Position numbers and translations under genes: made by a program. A stretch of DNA of 64,000 bases from Mobilitalea torta (GTDB taxonomy: Bacteria; Bacillota; Clostridia; Lachnospirales; Lachnospiraceae): contig NZ_JBNPXH010000007.1 of the NCBI RefSeq assembly GCF_050433395.1, positions 1 to 64,000 on the forward strand, read 5' to 3'. The notes beneath the pieces are model-generated. The model saw only the letters and a program-made list of their open reading frames with translations, ran no database searches and had not been told where the DNA came from. Below, in pieces: positions 59,814-64,000 of this stretch; position 1 is the first letter of the stretch; every line of letters starts with the position of its first letter.

Positions 59814-62591
59814 ATGGAGATAACAGAAGAATTCTATAACTCAGTGATTGATAATATGATGAATGGGTTTGCCTATCACAGCATTATAACGGATAACGAC
59901 GGCAACCCCATTGATTATCGATACATTCAAGTAAATCGGGCATTTGAGGAATTTACAGGTTTGAGGCGGGAAGATATCCTTGGCAGGACGCTCCGTGAGT
60001 TTATGCCCTCCATCGATCACGATTCCCTCAGCTGGGTTAAATTTTTTGGAGAGGTTGCCTTAAGCGGGAACCCTAATGTTACCGAGCAATACTCCCAGGC
60101 CTTTGACAGGTGGTATTCTGTCAGTGCCTTTTGTCCTCAGATAGGATATTTTATTGCGGTGTTTGTCGATATTACGGAGCTGAAGGAGCAGGCACATAAG
60201 CTGCAGATGAAGCATCAGGAGCTGAGGAAGGTATATAAAGGGCAATCGCAGCTCTATCGGGAGCTGCAGGAGAAAAATGAACAGCTGCTTGCCGCCCAGA
60301 AGGAAATAGAGAGAAATGAACGCCGCCTGAGTAAGGCCCAGCAGATCGCACATGTGGGCAACTGGGAGGTGGATTTGGCGACGGGCCGGTTCTGGGCCTC
60401 CGACGAGACACGGCGTATCTATGAGATTGACGGACCCCGGCGGGATATTGATTTTAAGGAAGTGATTGAAAACTATGCGGGACAGAATCCGGATGAACTC
60501 AGGGAATATGTGAGAAGCTTCCTGGAGGAAGGTGTCGGCTCTGATATGAAGGTAGAGATCCGTACGGTCAAAGGTACGGTTAAACATATTCATTCCCTGC
60601 TGGAGACGGAGAAGGATGCCCAGGGAAAGCACACCCGCATTCTTGGTGTGGTAAGGGACATTACCAAGGATGTGGCGGATGAGCTGGAGCTGAAGAATAA
60701 GAACGATGAATTGAGCTCGCTTTATGAGGAGCTTCTTGCCTCCGAGGAGGAGCTGAGGCAGCAAAATGACGAGCTGCTCCAGAAGAAGGAAGAAATCACG
60801 GCCCTTTATGAGGAGCTGTTATCCCAGGAGGAAGAGCTCCGAAGCAATTATAGCCAGTTAAATGACAGCATGGCCCGTTTGAATAAGATGGAGGAGACCA
60901 ACAAGCTCATCATTGAGGCAACCTCGGAGGGCGTATGGCAATATGACATAGCGGAGGACAGATATACCATTTCCAGCCAGTTTGCCGAGGGGCTTGGATA
61001 CCGGGCGGAGGATTTCCCCAGTATCTATTACCTGGATCGTATCATTCATCCCGAGGACAGGGAATATTCCAGTCAGGTTCTTTCCGCTTATCTGTCCGGT
61101 AAAGCGCCTAAATATGAGGTGGAATTCCGGTTTGTCTGCAAGGATGGCTCCCACCGGTGGGTTAAGTCCTCCGGTAAGGTATTAAGAGACACGAAGGGAA
61201 AGCCTTATTTGATGGCCGGTTCCTTTATTGATATTACCAGGATAAAGGAGCAGCAAAGCAAATTGGAGCATCTGGCTTACCATGATATGCTGACGGATCT
61301 GCCCAACCGGACTCTATTTTTGAAGGAAATGGAGCAGGCCCAGTTAAGGGCGGACAGGGAAAAGCAAAAGCTGGCCGTTATTTATATGGATCTGGATAAT
61401 TTTAAAGATGTCAATGATATGCTGGGACACAGCACCGGTGACCGGCTTCTTCAGATTATGGCGGACCGGCTTCGGGAACTTGTTTCAGGACAGGAGATAG
61501 TGACCAGGCTGGGAGGGGATGAATTTGCCATCCTTCTTGTTGATATTAACAGTGAGCAGGAAGTCTATCATTACTGCCTCAGAATGAAAGAAAGTGTGTT
61601 AAAGCCTTTTGAGTTCAATGGCTATCGCTTGAATATCAGCCCGAGCATGGGAGTTGTCATGTATCCCGACATCACGGGCAGCAGTGAGGATCTGCTGAAG
61701 AACGCCGATGTGGCAATGTACCGTGCCAAGAATATGGGAAAGAATAATATTCAGTTTTACCGAAACAGCATACGTACGGATATTTTAAAACGAATGACCA
61801 TAGAGAGCCATCTGAGGGAGGCTCTGCACCAGGAGCGTTTTACCTTGAATTACCAGCCCCAGATCTGTCTGAAAAGCGGAAAAATCAGGGGCTTTGAGGC
61901 TTTGGTCCGGTGGACGGATGAGGAATTGGGAGTGCTTTCCCCGGCTGAATTCATTCCTATTGCAGAGGGAAGCGGTCTGATTGTACCCATGGGGGAATGG
62001 ATTCTGTATGAAGCCTGCCGCCAGGCTAAGGAGTTCTGCTGCTATGGCGTTGATTTTCTGATCTCGGTTAATATTTCGGCAATTCAGTTAAAGCAGACGG
62101 ATTTTGTCCATAAGGTAAAGAAGATTCTCAATGCGACCGGGCTTCCCGCGCGGCATTTGGAGCTGGAAGTGACCGAGACCATGATGATCAGCTCCTTTGA
62201 TTCCAGTATTATCATGCTGGAGGAGCTTCGGGGGCTGGGGATCAAGATATCTCTGGATGACTTTGGGACAGGCTACTCCTCTCTGAGTTATTTGAAAAAG
62301 CTTCCCATTGATGTCCTTAAGATAGACAGGAGCTTCATCCACGATCTGGACAGCGAACAGTTTAAGAATGCAATTACCGGTGCGATTATTTCCCTGGTAC
62401 ATGAGCTGGATATTGAGGTGATTGCAGAGGGAGTGGAGACTGGCAAGCAGCTGGAGTACCTGCATCAGTGCGGCTGTGACAGTATCCAGGGGTATCTTAT
62501 GAGCAAGCCTGTGCCGGCCTGGAATGTCCCCGCCTTATTTGAACGGGATTTTGCCAAAGAGCTTGGGATCAAGGAAGCGGAACAGCCATGA
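59814..62591 (+). CDS. PAS-PAS-PAS-GGDEF-EAL c-di-GMP enzyme
   Basis: This 925-residue soluble protein has three PAS domains (about 10-125, 180-290 and 360-475). A coiled coil lies between the second and third, containing a duplicated heptad segment (LYEELLASEEELR and LYEELLSQEEELR). A GGDEF domain follows (RLGGDEFAIL, motif at 567-571), then an EAL domain (GFEALVRW, EAL at 695-697, with ETMMI and DDFGTGYSSL metal-site blocks). Both catalytic motifs look intact, so it could make and break c-di-GMP. The RxxD inhibitory site is absent (SGQE at that position). The gene overlaps the next by 4 bases. AGGAGAG precedes ATG 59814. Confidence 0.92.
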   Translation: MEITEEFYNSVIDNMMNGFAYHSIITDNDGNPIDYRYIQVNRAFEEFTGLRREDILGRTLREFMPSIDHDSLSWVKFFGEVALSGNPNVTEQYSQAFDRWYSVSAFCPQIGYFIAVFVDITELKEQAHKLQMKHQELRKVYKGQSQLYRELQEKNEQLLAAQKEIERNERRLSKAQQIAHVGNWEVDLATGRFWASDETRRIYEIDGPRRDIDFKEVIENYAGQNPDELREYVRSFLEEGVGSDMKVEIRTVKGTVKHIHSLLETEKDAQGKHTRILGVVRDITKDVADELELKNKNDELSSLYEELLASEEELRQQNDELLQKKEEITALYEELLSQEEELRSNYSQLNDSMARLNKMEETNKLIIEATSEGVWQYDIAEDRYTISSQFAEGLGYRAEDFPSIYYLDRIIHPEDREYSSQVLSAYLSGKAPKYEVEFRFVCKDGSHRWVKSSGKVLRDTKGKPYLMAGSFIDITRIKEQQSKLEHLAYHDMLTDLPNRTLFLKEMEQAQLRADREKQKLAVIYMDLDNFKDVNDMLGHSTGDRLLQIMADRLRELVSGQEIVTRLGGDEFAILLVDINSEQEVYHYCLRMKESVLKPFEFNGYRLNISPSMGVVMYPDITGSSEDLLKNADVAMYRAKNMGKNNIQFYRNSIRTDILKRMTIESHLREALHQERFTLNYQPQICLKSGKIRGFEALVRWTDEELGVLSPAEFIPIAEGSGLIVPMGEWILYEACRQAKEFCCYGVDFLISVNISAIQLKQTDFVHKVKKILNATGLPARHLELEVTETMMISSFDSSIIMLEELRGLGIKISLDDFGTGYSSLSYLKKLPIDVLKIDRSFIHDLDSEQFKNAITGAIISLVHELDIEVIAEGVETGKQLEYLHQCGCDSIQGYLMSKPVPAWNVPALFERDFAKELGIKEAEQP

Positions 62592-64000
62592 AGGGTCGGA
62601 AGAAGCTGGTAGTCGGTATTTTAGCCCATGTAGATGCAGGGAAGACAACCCTGGCGGAAGCCATACTTTATCGGACGGGAAGTATTCGCAGATTGGGCAG
62701 GGTTGATCATGGCAATACCTTTTTAGACACCCATAATCTGGAACGGGCCCGGGGAATCACCATTTTTTCGAAGCAGGCGGTATTTAAGCAGGCCGACTTG
62801 GAAGCAACCCTGCTGGATACGCCCGGTCATGTGGATTTTTCTGCGGAGATGGAGAGAACTCTGCAGGTGCTGGATTATGCAATTCTGGTCATCAGCGGGA
62901 GCGATGGGGTACAGGGGCATACGGAAACCTTATGGAAGCTTCTGGCCAGGTATCAGGTGCCGGTCTTTCTGTTCATCAATAAGATGGATCTGGAAGGGAC
63001 GGACAGAGCCGCTCTGATGGCGGAGCTGAAGAAGCGTCTCAGTGACGGATGCGTTGATTTCAGCGAAGGACAGGATGAAACGCAGTTTCAGGAGAACCTT
63101 GCGGTCTCCGATGAAGGGCTGCTGGAAGAATATATGGAAACAGGGAAGATGGAACCCGCAGCTGTGGCGAAGGTGATCCGGAGGCGGGGGATATTTCCCT
63201 GTTATTTTGGTTCGGCTCTCCGGCAGGAGGGGATACAGGATTTCTTGGACGGCCTGGCACGGTATACGCAGAAGCCTCCGCAAAGGGATGAATTTGGTGC
63301 CAAGGTATATAAAATTATGAGGGATGAGCAGGGAAACCGTTTAACCCTTATGAAGATCACCGGAGGAAGCCTCAGGGTAAAGATGCTGCTGACCAACCGC
63401 AGGGAGGACGCGGCCCATGCTACGTTCGGCGGAAAGGAAGATGAGGTATGGGAGGAAAAGCCGGATCAGATACGGATTTATTCCGGTGCCAGGTATGAGG
63501 CGGTGGATCAGGCGGAAGCCGGAACACTATGTGCGGTTACCGGACTGAGTAAAACCTATCCGGGTCAGGGACTGGGAATGGAAGCCGGCTCCGATCTTCC
63601 GGTGCTGGAGCCGGTGCTGGGCTATCATATACTGCCTCCGCCGGATTGTGATGCCCATACATTGCTGTTGAAATTGCGTCAGCTGGAGGAAGAGGATCCC
63701 CAGCTGCACGTGGTGTGGTCCGAGCAGTTAAAGGAGATCCATGTACAGCTGATGGGCGAGGTACAGGTTGAAATTCTGAAAAACCTCATATCAGAGCGTT
63801 TTGGCATTACGGTGGAATTCGGAGAAGGAAGGGTTGTCTATAAGGAGACCATTGCGGAGCCGGTGGAGGGCGTGGGGCATTTTGAACCGCTGCGTCATTA
63901 TGCGGAGGTACACCTGCTTCTTGAACCGGGGGAGCCGGGATCGGGCCTGACCCTGGCCAGCCGCTGCAGTGAGGATGAACTGGACCGCAGCTGGCAGCGG
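62588..64000 (+). CDS. TetM/EF-G-like translation GTPase, runs off the right edge
   Basis: The reading frame is open from ATG 62588 to the window end (471 codons seen). The GTPase motifs are VGILAHVDAGKTTLAEAILY (G1), RARGITI (G2), LLDTPGHVDFSAEMERTLQV (G3) and FINKMDLEG (G4). Domains II and III of the EF-G/ribosomal-protection fold follow (KVYKIMRDEQGNRLTLMKIT, VVWSEQLKEIHVQLMGEVQV), then the start of domain IV. It resembles chromosomal TetM-like factors of Clostridia, often loosely called tetracycline resistance proteins. Its drug-resistance role is not established. It starts within the stop of the GGDEF-EAL gene (ATGA), so the two are translationally coupled. Confidence 0.9.
   Translation, partial: MKGRKKLVVGILAHVDAGKTTLAEAILYRTGSIRRLGRVDHGNTFLDTHNLERARGITIFSKQAVFKQADLEATLLDTPGHVDFSAEMERTLQVLDYAILVISGSDGVQGHTETLWKLLARYQVPVFLFINKMDLEGTDRAALMAELKKRLSDGCVDFSEGQDETQFQENLAVSDEGLLEEYMETGKMEPAAVAKVIRRRGIFPCYFGSALRQEGIQDFLDGLARYTQKPPQRDEFGAKVYKIMRDEQGNRLTLMKITGGSLRVKMLLTNRREDAAHATFGGKEDEVWEEKPDQIRIYSGARYEAVDQAEAGTLCAVTGLSKTYPGQGLGMEAGSDLPVLEPVLGYHILPPPDCDAHTLLLKLRQLEEEDPQLHVVWSEQLKEIHVQLMGEVQVEILKNLISERFGITVEFGEGRVVYKETIAEPVEGVGHFEPLRHYAEVHLLLEPGEPGSGLTLASRCSEDELDRSWQR

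Noticed and set aside
62588..64000. Calling the GTPase an acquired tetracycline resistance gene
   Set aside because: It is related to TetM but diverged, has chromosomal codon use like its neighbours and is coupled to a signalling gene; no resistance-element genes are nearby.

Overview
The window looks like a chromosomal segment of a Gram-positive anaerobe of the Clostridia, most likely a Lachnospiraceae relative. This is an inference from the gene families, the AGGAGG-type ribosome binding sites, the lipoprotein signals and the sigma-A-like promoters. Almost everything reads on the + strand. The exceptions are a metal-efflux pair near 57-59.5 kb and one small gene at 26.4 kb. Codon and base use are visibly more AT-rich in the polysaccharide block (about 4-21 kb, strongest at 8-14 kb) than in the 46-64 kb part, as is usual for exchangeable surface-polysaccharide loci.

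Layout. 0-0.4 kb: decayed mobile-element debris. 0.4-3.7 kb: larB-larC-larE, making the nickel-pincer nucleotide cofactor; no larA is in view. LarC carries a very large His-rich insert and LarE has the three-cysteine arrangement. 3.8-4.2 kb: a small zinc-ribbon protein. 4.2-21.8 kb: a capsule/exopolysaccharide locus. It holds a PglF-type dehydratase, a PglE-type aminotransferase, a PglC-type initiating transferase, an acetyltransferase, three GT2 enzymes, Wzy, Wzx, LicD, RmlA, RmlC, a broken RmlB remnant, a nucleotide-sugar dehydrogenase, a cytidylyltransferase-aminotransferase fusion, an ornithine-cyclodeaminase-like enzyme and a Wzz protein with its own promoter. 21.8-23 kb: nested IS66 and IS21 remnants and a pseudogene. 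23-25.9 kb: a GH88/105-type hydrolase, a YfcE phosphodiesterase and a secreted HELLH protein.

25.9-33.1 kb is an accessory island. It contains a decayed Fur-family gene, a small Trp/Cys-rich gene, a DUF262 + AAA ATPase + unknown-protein cassette that may be an uncharacterised defence system, a further unknown protein, and an AbiL/RloAB-like ATPase + TOPRIM pair. The island is bracketed by yfcE and a decayed copy of the yfcE 3' end followed by a strong terminator. 33.2-36.8 kb: capE-capF-capG (fnlABC) for UDP-N-acetyl-L-fucosamine, which probably feeds the capsule.

37-45.8 kb: a carbohydrate-utilisation operon with an ABC sugar importer, two lipoproteins (one a large unclassified alpha/alpha-type protein), a DUF1861 protein, a GH130 enzyme and a LacI regulator, ending in a clear terminator. 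46.1-48.2 kb: uridine-phosphorylase-type enzyme and phosphopentomutase for nucleoside salvage. 48.3-53.3 kb: a 1673-residue Ser/Thr kinase-ATPase-helical repeat-GAF-GGDEF protein. 53.4-56.5 kb: a small protein and a GH2 enzyme. 56.8-59.6 kb (minus): a CPx-type heavy-metal ATPase and its ArsR/SmtB repressor, with an inverted-repeat operator candidate. 59.8-64 kb: a PAS-GGDEF-EAL protein overlapped by a TetM/EF-G-like GTPase that runs off the right edge.

The best candidates for undescribed biology are the DUF262/ATPase/unknown cassette (26.7-30.0 kb), the cytidylyltransferase-aminotransferase + OCD-like + LicD combination (possible new phospho-decoration of a capsule), and the recurring promoter-like element linked to a small Trp/Cys-rich gene and its decayed copy. 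All family calls are from reading the sequence; no database search was possible.
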